Notes: a model not told the origin generated them from the sequence alone. Counted from the stretch's first letter, positions 26,083 to 35,861 are shown. The stretch: 64,000 nucleotides of DNA from Planctomycetota bacterium (GCA_020638695.1 JACKIB010000012.1:62001-126000); one strand, 5' to 3'. A program made the numbers and translations.

Positions 26083-27405
26083 CTACTTGCGCTCGTAGAG
26101 CCAGACGAAGCTCTTGCGCTGCGATCCGGGGACCAGCTCACCGAGCTCCTTGGTCAGCGCGGAGTACTTCTTCGAGTACGCCAACGTATCCTCGCGGTGC
26201 TTGGCGTACACGGCCGACGCCGCAGCGCGGTACTCCTTGCTGGAGTGATCCAGACCGGCGGTCGCGTCCGCGACCTCCTTGCTGATCTTCCGATTCACCG
26301 CGGTGCGCTCCGTGGTCAACCGGTTCTTCTGCGCCGTCAGTTCATCCGCGCGCTTCTGCTCCGCCGCCGAGAGCTTGCGGGGCTTCGGCGTCCACATCGA
26401 GTAGCCGCCGACCACCAGGTCGAGGTCGCCATCGCCGTCGTAGTCCACCGCTTCGACGTAGAGCCCGGCGTCGGGACGCGTCGGCTCGCTGCAACCCTTC
26501 GCGCTCGGCTCGATCAGCGTCTCGAGCGCGGCGAACTCCGGCTTGCCAGGCTTGCCGATGTTGCGCGCCAGGTAGACCCCGCCGCCCTTGCCCTGACCGT
26601 AGCTGTCGCCGAAGCTGCCGGCGATCAGGTCGAGGTCGCCGTCGCCATCCCAATCGACCAAGCGAGGCGAGGTCATCTTGCCAGGCACGGCGAACGGCTT
26701 GCCGCCGGCCAGCACCGGGATGTTCTTGCCGGTGAACTTGGGCGCCTTGCTGGTTCCCTCGTTCTTCTGCAGGTAGAGGTGCCCGTTCTCATAGCTGCCG
26801 AGCAGCAGGTCGTAGTCGCCGTCGTTGTCCCAGTCGAACGCGAGCGCCGAGATGCACCGTTCGCCCGGGATCGCAGGGTCGGCATCGCGGTGCTTCTTGG
26901 CGTCGTAGTCCCAGATGCTGGAGATCACGATGCGCTGCCCCTGCGCGTCCTTCAGGTGCTCCGGCTTGCCGAAGCCCTTGCCGTCGCCATACGCGATGTG
27001 GGGTGAGCCGTCGAAGGTGGCGGTGAGGTAGTCGAGGTGACCATCGCCATTGAGGTCCACGAACTGTGAACCCATGCCGATGCATCACCAATTGTGGAAC
27101 TTGAGCGGTTGCCCGTCGCGGTCGTTCACCGCCGCCTCCGCGGCGAGCGCTCCGCTCTGGTTGCGCTTGGCGAAAGTGACCTTGCCAATCAGGTCCGCAA
27201 CAACCAAGTCGGCGCGGCCGTCCCCGTCGATGTCGTGCAGCACCGGCGAGGGATACAGCCGTCCCTCACCGAGGAACTTGTCACCCGCCTTGATGCGCTT
27301 GGGTGCGGCGAACTTGGGCGGGTCGCCGGGTGTGCCACCGGCGGCCAGGAGCAGGGCACACCCGGCCGAGGCCAGGGTCCATGCGGGAAGTGTGGGTAGA
27401 TTCAT
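26083..27405 (-). CDS. Secreted FG-GAP/VCBS protein with an in-frame UGA (candidate selenoprotein)
   Basis: The frame runs from the ATG at 27405, with a good Shine-Dalgarno GGAGG five bases upstream, to the TAG at 26083, and is interrupted only by a TGA at 27085-27087 (codon 107). A signal peptide (WTLASAGCALLLAAGG) opens it. FG-GAP calcium-binding repeats occur on both sides of the stop: HDIDGDGRADLVVAD before, FVDLNGDGHLDYL, DWDNDGDYDLLLG, DWDGDGDLDLIAG and DYDGDGDLDLVVGG after. The C-terminal 90 residues are a charged helical stretch. Read through, the product has 440 residues with the context HNW-UGA-CIGMG. Continuity of reading frame and repeats speaks for one gene: UGA may encode selenocysteine, or be a nonsense mutation or sequence error. 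Confidence 0.7.
27054..27087 (-). other. In-frame UGA followed by a SECIS-like stem-loop
   Basis: In the mRNA the UGA is followed by 12 bases and then GGUUCAC-AGUUC-GUGGACC (27072 down to 27054): a 7-bp stem with one G-U pair and a 5-base loop whose second base is G. The bacterial SECIS model asks for a short stem-loop within about 15-40 bases of the UGA with G in the first two loop positions. The E. coli fdhF element also begins with GGUU, 11 bases after its UGA. Confidence 0.5.
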
Positions 27406-27559
27406 CGTGTCCTCCGGTTCGGTCCGGTTGCCAATCGACGCCAGGATACCACCGCACCCCGGGTTCATGCTCACGGGAGGTGCCGGCTGAGGCCGGGCCG
27501 GGGCTTGTGCCCCTATCCGCCGGGTCGACAATCCGAGGCTCTCCTCCGCTCGACTCGCC

Positions 27560-29005
27560 ATGAACATGCCTCGCAGGCCGATCCTCACCCTCGCCGTACT
27601 CGCTCTCTCGTTCCCCGCCGCGGCGCAGAGCGGCTCGACCTCGGCCGGCACCTACGGCGCCGGCACCCCAGGCAAGGGCGGGTTCGTGCCGCGCGCTTGG
27701 ATCCGCGGCCAGCCGAGCGTCGGCAGTACGACCTTCAAGCTGGCGCTCGACCAAGCGCTCGGCGGGGCGACTGCCGGAATGTTCTTGGGCGTGCGCCCCG
27801 CTGATCTTCCGTTCCTCGACTTGCGCTTGCTGGTGGACCTGAGTTCGGGTGCCTTCGGTCCATTCGTGTTCGGCCTCGGCGGCACTGCGGGCACCGCAGG
27901 TGCGGGCTCGCTCGAACTCCCGGTGGCGATCCCCGGCACGACGTCGTTGGTCGGAACGACGCTCTACTTCCAGTGGCTGGTCGCCGACAGCGCGGCCACG
28001 AGCGGCTTGGTCGGTTCGAACGGACTGCGCGTCACCATCTCGCCTAGCCCGCTGGTGTTCGCGGGCGGATCCGGCCTGATCGAATACGTCCCCGGAGCCT
28101 CGTCGACGACGGCCGGCCCCGCGTTGCGCAACATCTACGACATGCACTTCGACCGCACCGGCACGATGGGGTTGGTCTGCTCGACCTCGACCGTGGTGCT
28201 GTACGACATGCAATCGCCGGCCCGCACCGTGTTGGCAACCGCGGCGATGGGCCAAACGGTCAACTGCCTGGCCGTGCACCCGGCCGGGGACCGCGCCTAC
28301 GTGGTGCTGCCGGACCGCACCAACCCGAAGATCGACATCCTCGACATCGACCGCAACTCGACCAACTTCGGCAAGGTGATCGGCACGATCAGCGGGCTGC
28401 CGAGCACCGGTTTGGGGGACATGGAAGGCGTGTCGCTGTCCGCCGACGGCCGGGTGCTGGCGGTGGCGGTGCTCGGCCTGATCGGCACCAAGGGCGTGTT
28501 GATCATCGACGTCGACCCGACCTCGACCACGCGCGACACCTACGTCAAGAGCTTGCCGGTGAGCATCGGCTCGTTCTGCACCGACGCGGACATCTCGCCC
28601 GACGGCAAGACCGTCTACGTGTGCAGCGGCAACCTCGGCCCCGGCAGCGCGGTCGGGCGGATCGACGTCGCGAGCGGCGTGCTGTTGAACTCGGCGAGTG
28701 CGGGCGACTTCGCGGTCGACATCGACCTCGACCCGCTCGGCCGCTTCCTGATCGTCGCGTGCCCCAACTCGAAGTTGCTGACCCACGTCGACCTCACGCC
28801 GGGCGCGAACTTCTTCAAGGCGACCAACCTGCCGGCCACGACATCGCGGTTCTTCTCGGTGGCGCTGACCCCGGACGGTTCGCAGGCGATCGCGATCGGG
28901 GACGGCAGCGGGACGTCGGATCTGTTCGGCTTCGACATGACGACGTTGACCACCGCGTGGAGCGTGAGCAACAGCGTGTCAGGCGGGGCGATCGCGGTTC
29001 GCTGA
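27560..29005 (+). CDS. Secreted protein: planctomycete module plus beta-propeller
   Basis: 481 residues with a signal peptide (LTLAVLALSFPAAAQ, cleavage near residue 23). Residues 30-165 form a module opening with GAGTPGKGGFVPRAW and closing with GSNGLRVTIS; related modules occur at the C-termini of two other secreted proteins in the window. Residues of about 175-480 are a YVTN/lactonase-like beta-propeller, with blades such as LAVHPAGDRAYVVLP and DISPDGKTVYVCSG. No catalytic residues are obvious. The gene is divergent from the FG-GAP gene, with 154 bases between the starts. Confidence 0.8.
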   Translation: MNMPRRPILTLAVLALSFPAAAQSGSTSAGTYGAGTPGKGGFVPRAWIRGQPSVGSTTFKLALDQALGGATAGMFLGVRPADLPFLDLRLLVDLSSGAFGPFVFGLGGTAGTAGAGSLELPVAIPGTTSLVGTTLYFQWLVADSAATSGLVGSNGLRVTISPSPLVFAGGSGLIEYVPGASSTTAGPALRNIYDMHFDRTGTMGLVCSTSTVVLYDMQSPARTVLATAAMGQTVNCLAVHPAGDRAYVVLPDRTNPKIDILDIDRNSTNFGKVIGTISGLPSTGLGDMEGVSLSADGRVLAVAVLGLIGTKGVLIIDVDPTSTTRDTYVKSLPVSIGSFCTDADISPDGKTVYVCSGNLGPGSAVGRIDVASGVLLNSASAGDFAVDIDLDPLGRFLIVACPNSKLLTHVDLTPGANFFKATNLPATTSRFFSVALTPDGSQAIAIGDGSGTSDLFGFDMTTLTTAWSVSNSVSGGAIAVR

Positions 29006-29133
29006 GGCGCGAGTTCGCTCCGGAACGACCCCGGCCGCGTCAGCCAGGGCGCCTGGACTGAACCGAGAGCCCGATCGCGATCGCACCCAACCGCGCGGGA
29101 CCGATCGCTGCGCACCGGCCGCGGCAGCCCGGA

Positions 29134-30819
29134 TCACCCCCCGGCGAGCCGCCGCGCAATCTCCCCGGCGACCTCGTCCGCCGGGATGCGCACCTGCTCG
29201 AGGGAGTCGCGGTCACGCAGCGTGACGGTGCCATCGCTCGCGGTGTCGCCATCGACCGTGATGCACCACGGCGTTCCGATCTCGTCCTGCCGGCGGTAGC
29301 GGCGGCCGATCGCGCCCTGCTGGTCGTAGAACGCCTGGATCCCGGCGCGCTTGAGCTGGCGGTAGATCTCGCCCGCCTTCTCGGGCATCCCTTCCTTCTT
29401 GATCAGCGGGAACACAGCAGCCTTGTACGGCGCCAGCCGCGGGTGCAGGCGCAGCACAGTGCGGGCTTGCAGCTCGCCGCTGTCGTCGGGCTGCTCGTCG
29501 ACGTAGTAGGCCTCGCACAAGAACGCGAGCGTCGCGCGGTCGGCGCCGGCCGCGGGTTCGATGACGTGCGGCAGGTACTTCTCGCGCGTCTCGTCGTCGA
29601 AGTAGACGAGGTTCTTGCCGGAGCCCTTGTGGCGCGGGTTGCCGGCGGCGTCGAGCTCGACCACCAGCTGACCCTGATCGTCCTTCACCAGCTTGCCCTC
29701 CATGTGACTGCGCAGATCGAAGTCGCCGCGGTGAGCGACCCCTTCCAGCTCACCGAACTCGCCCGGGTCGAGGAACGGGAAGGCATACTCGACGTCGGCC
29801 GTGCCGACCGAGTAGTGCGACAGCTCGTCGGCGTCGTGGTCGCGCAGGATCAGGTTGTCGCCGGTGATGCCCAGATCTCGGTACCAGCGGAAGCGGCGAT
29901 CCCGCCAGTAGGCGTACCACTGCCGCGACTCGTCAGGGTGGCAGAAGAACTCCATCTCCATCTGCTCGAACTCGCGCGAGCGGAAGGTGAAGTTGCGCGG
30001 CGTGATCTCGTTGCGGAAGCTCTTGCCGATCTGCGCGATGCCGAACGGCACCTTCACCCGGCTGCTGTCGACCACGTTCTTGAAGTTCACGAACATCCCC
30101 TGCGCGGTCTCCGGGCGCAGGAACGCGCGGTTCTCGTCCGTCTGGATCGCGCCGGTGTAGGTCTCGAACATCAGGTTGAACTGCCGCGGCTCGGTCAAGT
30201 CGCCACCGCATGCCGGGCAGGCGTCCTGGGCCACCCCCCCGGTCGCGGCGGCACGGCGTAGCAGCTCGGCGAAGGGCATCTCCAACCCGTCGGCCGTCGC
30301 CTCGAGCGTGCGGTCCGGCTCGCGCACCAGCGCCAGACCGGGCGCGAGCTTCATGCCACGCTTCTTGTGGGTCGCCCACTGGCGCAGCGAATCATGGCCG
30401 AACGCCACCGCGCCGTCGCCCGCTCCCAGCGCTTCCCGCAACGACGCGACCCAATCGGACTCGCGCAGCATCCCGGCGACGTGGTCGGCGCGGAACAGCT
30501 TCTTGCACACCCGGCAGGTCTGCATCATGTCGGCGAACAGGTCGTAGTGACCCGACGCTCGCCACACCTGCGGGTGCATGATCAGCGCGGTCTCGATGCC
30601 CACCATCTGGAACGGCCGCGGCGCACCGGAAGGCGCCTGCAGCTCGTCGTGGCTGGTCACCATGTCGTGATACCAAGCGTTGCGCACGTTGCGCTTCAGC
30701 TCGGTACCCAGCGGTCCGTAGTCCCAGAAGCCGTTGTGGCCGCCGTAGATCTCGGAGCTCTGAAAGATGAAGCCGCGCCGCTTGCACAGCGCGACGATGT
30801 CGTCCATGGACTTTCGCAT
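29134..30819 (-). CDS. glyQS: Glycyl-tRNA synthetase, single-chain (alpha2) type
   Basis: 561 residues. Class II synthetase of the dimeric, eukaryote-like type: motif 1 region GFIFQSSEIYGGHNGFWDYG, motif 2 region FRNEITPRNFTFRSREFEQM with FNLMFET before it, and a C-terminal anticodon-binding domain (APYKAAVFPLIKKEG). An insertion carries CRVC and CPAC pairs that may bind zinc. The start at 30819 gives four residues before MDDIVALC; 30807 is also possible. It is an essential enzyme that charges tRNA-Gly, and it replaces the glyQ/glyS tetramer of many bacteria. Confidence 0.93.
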   Translation of the reverse strand: MRKSMDDIVALCKRRGFIFQSSEIYGGHNGFWDYGPLGTELKRNVRNAWYHDMVTSHDELQAPSGAPRPFQMVGIETALIMHPQVWRASGHYDLFADMMQTCRVCKKLFRADHVAGMLRESDWVASLREALGAGDGAVAFGHDSLRQWATHKKRGMKLAPGLALVREPDRTLEATADGLEMPFAELLRRAAATGGVAQDACPACGGDLTEPRQFNLMFETYTGAIQTDENRAFLRPETAQGMFVNFKNVVDSSRVKVPFGIAQIGKSFRNEITPRNFTFRSREFEQMEMEFFCHPDESRQWYAYWRDRRFRWYRDLGITGDNLILRDHDADELSHYSVGTADVEYAFPFLDPGEFGELEGVAHRGDFDLRSHMEGKLVKDDQGQLVVELDAAGNPRHKGSGKNLVYFDDETREKYLPHVIEPAAGADRATLAFLCEAYYVDEQPDDSGELQARTVLRLHPRLAPYKAAVFPLIKKEGMPEKAGEIYRQLKRAGIQAFYDQQGAIGRRYRRQDEIGTPWCITVDGDTASDGTVTLRDRDSLEQVRIPADEVAGEIARRLAGG

Positions 30820-30973
30820 TCCGCGGCAGATTCTGCTTATGGGTCCGGGGGAAGTCCACCATCGGCTTCGCGTGGGCGTGCGCGAGTCGATGGGGTCTGC
30901 GACGCTTCCGTCGGTCGGCGAAGCTCACCCGACCTGGGCCGTGCCGGCGCCCATCCGGCTACACTGGGTGGCG

Positions 30974-31186
30974 GTGCAAGAACCCGATCGTCTGGAACTG
31001 GGGATTCGTGCAGGGTGTGGCGCCGTCTTCGGGGCGCTGCTTGGCCTGTTCGTCGTGGCTCGCGCTCGTTCGTTACCAGAGTGGGCCGCGTGGCTGGCGG
31101 CGGGCATAGTGACCGTCATCTGCGCAGTGCTTGCGGCGTGCCAGGGTGACGGGTTCTGGCGGCGAGTCGCGAGGTGGCGGCCCTGA
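30974..31186 (+). CDS. Small membrane protein, two predicted helices
   Basis: About 70 residues from a GTG at 30974. Two hydrophobic segments, AGCGAVFGALLGLFVVA and WAAWLAAGIVTVICAVLAAC, are joined by a short polar turn, and the C-terminus is basic (FWRRVARWRP). This is a common layout for small inner-membrane proteins of unknown role. Longer in-frame starts exist, but they would overlap the divergent glycyl-tRNA synthetase gene and add sequence of non-coding character. Confidence 0.5.
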   Translation: MQEPDRLELGIRAGCGAVFGALLGLFVVARARSLPEWAAWLAAGIVTVICAVLAACQGDGFWRRVARWRP

Positions 31187-31280
31187 GGGCTGTGGGGCAG
31201 AGACTATGGATCGGTGTAGCGATCAGGGCAGCTCGATCGCGGCGATCGCTGGCGCTGGCGGCCGACTCACCTCGACGCCA

Positions 31281-31781
31281 TCAGCGCGGCATCCCACCGC
31301 CGGTCGTCGTGTGCCGGGACCGGACGATGCGCCAGCCCTGAGGCGTCTTGCGTAGCGCCGCTTCCACGTCGAGCTCCCACAGCATCTTCCACGTCTCGCC
31401 GTTCCTCCGCTCGAGGCGGAGGTGGAACCGGGCCTCGGCTGCCTCGGGATCGTCCGGCGCCACCGCTACCTCGAACTCGCTCGGCTCGACGTGCACCCGC
31501 AGCGCGAACTGCTTCCGCGCATCGAGCTCGTGGAAGAACAGGTAGCGCAACGCCTGCTGCAGGGTCGTGTAGTCGAACTGAGGCGAGGTGTGCTCGCGGT
31601 AGCTCTCGTCGAACGGAGCGATCGCCCGACTGAGGTGCATCGCGTCGAAGCCCGCCGCCGCGTCGTGCACCGCGACGCGGATGCGGTCAGCGTCGCTCGC
31701 CAGCCAGCCGCGCACTGCGTAGCCAACCGCGACGACCAAGCCGAGACCCGCCACGGTCAGCACGACGCGATTCCGCTTCAT
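31281..31781 (-). CDS. Membrane-anchored protein with an NTF2-like domain
   Basis: 166 residues from the ATG at 31781. One N-terminal transmembrane segment (VVLTVAGLGLVVAVGYAVRGW) anchors a soluble domain of about 130 residues outside the cytoplasm. Its pattern, an opening helical part (VAVHDAAAGFDAMHLSRAIA), then YREHTSPQFDY and a set of beta strands ending in TPQGWRIVRSRH, suggests a cone-shaped NTF2/SnoaL-like fold. No catalytic residues are evident. An ATG at 31817 would add 12 residues before the anchor. Confidence 0.6.
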   Translation of the reverse strand: MKRNRVVLTVAGLGLVVAVGYAVRGWLASDADRIRVAVHDAAAGFDAMHLSRAIAPFDESYREHTSPQFDYTTLQQALRYLFFHELDARKQFALRVHVEPSEFEVAVAPDDPEAAEARFHLRLERRNGETWKMLWELDVEAALRKTPQGWRIVRSRHTTTGGGMPR

Positions 31782-31902
31782 GATCCGTAGGCTATCGCAC
31801 GAGCGCGATCGACGCATCGCTGGCCCACACCACCGAGCGGCCGAGGCGCCATGGCGGCGCGCTCGCCCAAGCCTTGGACACGGCCTCGGGCGCGATGGCC
31901 AT

Positions 31903-34485
31903 CTACCGATCCGTCCACCGGGTCAGGTCCAAGCGGTACAAGTCGTGGGTCAGACCGACGGGCTCCGCAGTGCCGCGGCGACGCAGCACGAGCCGACGTG
32001 GCGCATAGAGGGGCACGACCGGGCACTCGCGGTCGAGATGCCGCTGGATCTCGACGAAGAGTTCGCGACGCGACGCCGGATCCACCTCGTCCATCGCCCT
32101 GCGCACCAACGAAACCAGCGACGGGTGGTTGGTGCGGCTCCGGGCGCTCGACGCGGACTTGCCCGCAGGCGGTGGACCGAAGCGGGTGACCATGGTGAGG
32201 AACGGGTCGTAGGGGATCCCGTGGGTACGGGAGATGGTGAGATCGCAGTCGGCTTCGCTCGCTTGCTCGCCCAGCTCGACGACCGAAGTGCGCATGCCGG
32301 CGCGGGTCAGCTGCGCGGCCACGGCATCTGCCAACCGGCGGTCGGCGGCGCGACGGTGCCCGAGGCGGAGCGGCTTCTCCAGCGCGACCGATTGGCCCCG
32401 CGGAGGCGTCCCCTGCGGCCAGATTCGCACCGACGGCGCGGCCCAGCCCGTGGTCGGATCCGCGAAGCCGTGCTCGACCGTGCGCACAAGCTCGGCCCGG
32501 TCGATCGCCGCGGCGACCGCGCGGCGTAGCGCCACGTCCCGCGCTCGACCGCGGTCCTCGCAATCGAGGTACACCACCGACGAACCGGGGCCGTCCTGCA
32601 CGAGGAACGCCGGGTCGTTGCGCAGCGCGGCGGCGCGGGAAGGGTCGACGTTCAAGTTCCAGGTGCTGACCACTACATCGACGTCGCCACGCCGCAGGGC
32701 GGCGATCGGATCGTCGTCGGGCGTCTTGCGGAAGCGGACGAGGTCGACGCAGTCGTGCGGGCCGCGCTCCCGGCCGGGGCGAAACCGCCGATAGCGGAGC
32801 ACGCGGCCGCCTTCGCGCACGCCTTCGAATGCAAACGCACCGCTGCCGACGGCCCGCCGCCAGGCGCCCTCACGGTCACGGCTCGACGGCGCCGCAATCG
32901 CCGTCGGATTGATGGCGCACAGAGCCGGCAGCAGAGCGCAGGGGCGGTCGACGAGGATTCGCAACTGCCGGTCACCGACCGCCTCGACGCGTTGGATACG
33001 CCGATTGGCACTCAGCCAGTCGTGCTCGGGCAGTCCGATCCAACGGCGGAAGTGCTCTGCCACCGCAACCGCAGTCACCGGCGTTCCATCGTGAAAACGA
33101 GCATCGGACCGCAACGCGAACACCCACGCCTTCTCGCCGGCATCGAAACGCCACGACGCTGCCAGGCCCGGCACCAGCCCACCGTCGGCACCGCGCCGCA
33201 CCAGGGTCTGGTAGATCATCGTCTTGGTGGCGAAGCCGCCCTGGTAGTTGAGCGGAGAGAGTTCCTTGGTCGCTTGTTCGCCCGCCTTGATCGCGACGCG
33301 AATGGGCCGGTCCGAAGCTCCCCGCTGTTGCTCGGGTTCGAGCACCGCAACACGCGCATCGAGACCGAAGCCCGGGGGACGGCTGAGCAGCACGACCTCG
33401 CCACCGAATCCGGTGGCCGCGACTTCCTCCGTCGAGTTGCGGCCGTCGAACTCGCCGACTGCCAGCCAATGCCCCTTGTCGGGACTCTCGAACACGTCTT
33501 CGACCGCCCAGCCGGACTCGCGCCGCACCACCAGCTGCACCTTCTTGCCGTAGCCGAACACCATCACGGCCTCGCACTTCGGATCGGCACAGAACCGGCC
33601 ACTGACGATGCCGCGTAGACCCTGAGCTCCGACCGAGATCACCTCGCGATTCCAGATGCCTCCCCGTTCTGCAAAGCGCAGCACCACTCCATCGTCGCGA
33701 GTCACGTAGAGCACCGGGTGGTCGGCGGCGCGCCAGCGAGCGATGCGACCGAGCCCCATCGGCTCCCGCGTGATCACCCGCGTGGTCAGCGCACCGTCGC
33801 GCCAGCGCATCTCCAACAGATGGCCCGAGCGGGCCACGCCGAACAGGCGCGGCGGGGTGCCCGGCACCACCACGGCCTGACGGACACGACCGGGCAGCGT
33901 GGCCACCTTCCGCTGCGTGAAGCCGGGCTCGGCTTGCGGCGCGAGCGCGTACACCGCGCCGGATATGGCAAACGCCAACAGCTCCGCACCCTTGCCGTCC
34001 CCGGCGAGGTCGTCGGCCACGATGGTGTGGAACTCCTCGGCAGCGACGTGCCCGATCTCGACGCTCTCGAGCTCCCAACCACCGTGCGCGCGCGGCCGCA
34101 CGGTGACCTGGTGGACGTTGCCGTGGCGCCCGGCGACGTAGAGTTCGCGACCGGCGACGCGTGGGTCGACGTCTGCGGGTGCCGATGGCGCCAGCCAGCC
34201 GTGGTCGGGTTCGACCGAGCGTGCCGTCCAGCGCCCGCTGTAGACCGACAACACGGTGCAGCGCCCGTTGTCGTCGGTGACGATCAGGTCAGGGGCGCCA
34301 TACGCCGGCGCTACCATCGCGGCGCGCGCATACCAGATGCCTGATTCGGACTTGTAGATGCGGTGCGCGCGCCAGCCCTCTGCGGCGGGCACGGCCACCT
34401 GTTCGGTTGTCACCTGGGCCAGTCCGGGAGTAACCCCGAGCGAGACGGCGAGCAGCACCGAACGCGAGCGGTGGATGGTGCACAT
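31903..34485 (-). CDS. Secreted fusion of a propeller-like region and an extracellular solute-binding protein (family 5)
   Basis: 860 residues with a signal peptide (SVLLAVSLGVTPGLAQ). The first 370 mature residues are repeat-rich beta sequence resembling FG-GAP/propeller blades (PDLIVTDDNGRCTVLSVYSG, ELYVAGRHGNVHQVTV). From about residue 392 the protein matches peptide/nickel-type substrate-binding proteins: ELSPLNYQGGFATKTMIYQT, LAASWRFDAGEKAWVFALRS, ARFHDGTPVTAVAVAEHF, and later YDPFLTMVTRFG and CPVVPLYAPRRL. No ABC permease or ATPase gene is nearby. It follows the propeller gene (34491-35861) by five bases and is probably co-transcribed. It may sense or capture a ligand instead of feeding a transporter. 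Confidence 0.82.
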   Translation of the reverse strand: MCTIHRSRSVLLAVSLGVTPGLAQVTTEQVAVPAAEGWRAHRIYKSESGIWYARAAMVAPAYGAPDLIVTDDNGRCTVLSVYSGRWTARSVEPDHGWLAPSAPADVDPRVAGRELYVAGRHGNVHQVTVRPRAHGGWELESVEIGHVAAEEFHTIVADDLAGDGKGAELLAFAISGAVYALAPQAEPGFTQRKVATLPGRVRQAVVVPGTPPRLFGVARSGHLLEMRWRDGALTTRVITREPMGLGRIARWRAADHPVLYVTRDDGVVLRFAERGGIWNREVISVGAQGLRGIVSGRFCADPKCEAVMVFGYGKKVQLVVRRESGWAVEDVFESPDKGHWLAVGEFDGRNSTEEVAATGFGGEVVLLSRPPGFGLDARVAVLEPEQQRGASDRPIRVAIKAGEQATKELSPLNYQGGFATKTMIYQTLVRRGADGGLVPGLAASWRFDAGEKAWVFALRSDARFHDGTPVTAVAVAEHFRRWIGLPEHDWLSANRRIQRVEAVGDRQLRILVDRPCALLPALCAINPTAIAAPSSRDREGAWRRAVGSGAFAFEGVREGGRVLRYRRFRPGRERGPHDCVDLVRFRKTPDDDPIAALRRGDVDVVVSTWNLNVDPSRAAALRNDPAFLVQDGPGSSVVYLDCEDRGRARDVALRRAVAAAIDRAELVRTVEHGFADPTTGWAAPSVRIWPQGTPPRGQSVALEKPLRLGHRRAADRRLADAVAAQLTRAGMRTSVVELGEQASEADCDLTISRTHGIPYDPFLTMVTRFGPPPAGKSASSARSRTNHPSLVSLVRRAMDEVDPASRRELFVEIQRHLDRECPVVPLYAPRRLVLRRRGTAEPVGLTHDLYRLDLTRWTDR

Positions 34486-34490
34486 GGCGA

Positions 34491-35861
34491 TCAGAGTACC
34501 GTGAACATGACCGCGGGCGAGGCACCGTGGCCTTCGACAGGCTCGTGGTGCAGGGTCTGCACGAACAACTCGATACCGGTGAGACTGGACAGCGCCGGGA
34601 TACCGAGGGGCAAGGTGTGGCGCAGACCCGATCCGTGGAATGTCAGCACGTGGGGCCGCGTCAGATCGACCCAGATCTCCGTGCCGAGCAGAGTCAGCGG
34701 CGTGGCCAGCCGCGCGGTAGCCAGCACCGAGACAGTCTGACTCGCCGGGATACCACCGATCTGGCTGACGACCAGCGCGAAGTTCGTATTGCCGACTTCC
34801 GGCAAGCCACCCGCATTCGGCGCGAGTTCCCAATCGAAGCTGGCGCTCGTCGTCGGGGTGCCTCGACCGAAGCGGCCGGGGTTGAGGTGGATCGCGATCC
34901 CCGACGGGGTCGCCAGTCCCGGGCTGCTCAGAAGATGGTCCTTCCCGCTGGTCTCCATCCAGAAGATCGAGCGACTCGGCGAGCCGCCGCTCGAGCTCAC
35001 CACCGCGAAGTTGCCGGTGGTCGACTCGTTGCATATGCCGTTCAGCGCACCATTGCTCTGGGTCACCTGCACCGCCTTGCCGTTGGAGACATCCATGCGG
35101 AACAAGCCCTGCGTGGCGTCGAGCGTGGTGATCCACAGCTGGCCGAAGTTGTCGAATGCCATGTTGGACAGGCCAGCCGGCACGGAGCCGACCAGGGTCG
35201 CGGGGCCGCCGGTCGGTAGCGTCACGCGCCAGACGTCGCCTCGGGTCGCCGAGACGTAGGTACCGAGGTAGACCGTCTTGCCGTCGCGGGCCACAGCCAG
35301 TCCATTGAACACGTCGACGATGCTCGCGCCGTTGCTGATCGGCACTGCGTCGAGCTTGCCGCTCGCGGTGTCCAGGATGCCGACCCCCTGGTAGCCGTAG
35401 CTGGTCGTCTTGTAGAGCGACAGTGGACCGGCGGCAACGTCGGTCGCGACGAGCACGATGCGCCCATCGGCGAGCAGCCCCATCTGCGGGATCTCGCCAC
35501 AGCACGACCCGCCAGTGCCGACACTGAACGACGCATCGCGCAGCACATGCGTTCCGTTGAGTTCGATCACGTGAACGTCAACGCTCGAGTTCGGCTGGAC
35601 CCGCTCGGCGCACACAATGGCGCCATCGAAGGGACGGTAGAGCACGCAGCTGGAACCGCTGGTGAGCAGATCCCCAGTAAGGCCCGTGACGGTGATCGGA
35701 GTCGCGGGCGCGCGGGGATGGACGAGGAACAGGCCCTTCTGACCGGCACTGCCGAAGGTGCCGAACACGTAGTAGCCCTGGGGCACCTGGGCGGCAACCG
35801 AGGACAGACTGCCGAGAGCGCCGCCGAGCAGCGCGACGAGGGTGTGGAGAACGCGGTTCAT
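34491..35861 (-). CDS. Secreted beta-propeller protein with C-terminal planctomycete module
   Basis: 456 residues, signal peptide (LVALLGGALGSLSSVAAQ). Residues 25-330 look like a propeller with blades such as NGLAVARDGKTVYLGTY and GLSNMAFDNFGQLWITT. The last 120 residues, from NPGRFGRGTPTTSASFDWEL through EVGNTNFALVVSQIGG to LLGTEIWVDLT, form a module related to those in the proteins at 27560 and 36270. The gene is followed after five bases by the binding-protein fusion. The function is unknown; surface display or polymer binding is a guess. Confidence 0.78.
   Translation of the reverse strand: MNRVLHTLVALLGGALGSLSSVAAQVPQGYYVFGTFGSAGQKGLFLVHPRAPATPITVTGLTGDLLTSGSSCVLYRPFDGAIVCAERVQPNSSVDVHVIELNGTHVLRDASFSVGTGGSCCGEIPQMGLLADGRIVLVATDVAAGPLSLYKTTSYGYQGVGILDTASGKLDAVPISNGASIVDVFNGLAVARDGKTVYLGTYVSATRGDVWRVTLPTGGPATLVGSVPAGLSNMAFDNFGQLWITTLDATQGLFRMDVSNGKAVQVTQSNGALNGICNESTTGNFAVVSSSGGSPSRSIFWMETSGKDHLLSSPGLATPSGIAIHLNPGRFGRGTPTTSASFDWELAPNAGGLPEVGNTNFALVVSQIGGIPASQTVSVLATARLATPLTLLGTEIWVDLTRPHVLTFHGSGLRHTLPLGIPALSSLTGIELFVQTLHHEPVEGHGASPAVMFTVL

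Noticed and set aside
34486..35505. Extension of the binding-protein fusion to about 1200 residues
   Set aside because: The upstream frame is an antiparallel-phase shadow of the propeller gene. A signal peptide begins at the ATG at 34485, so the true start is there.
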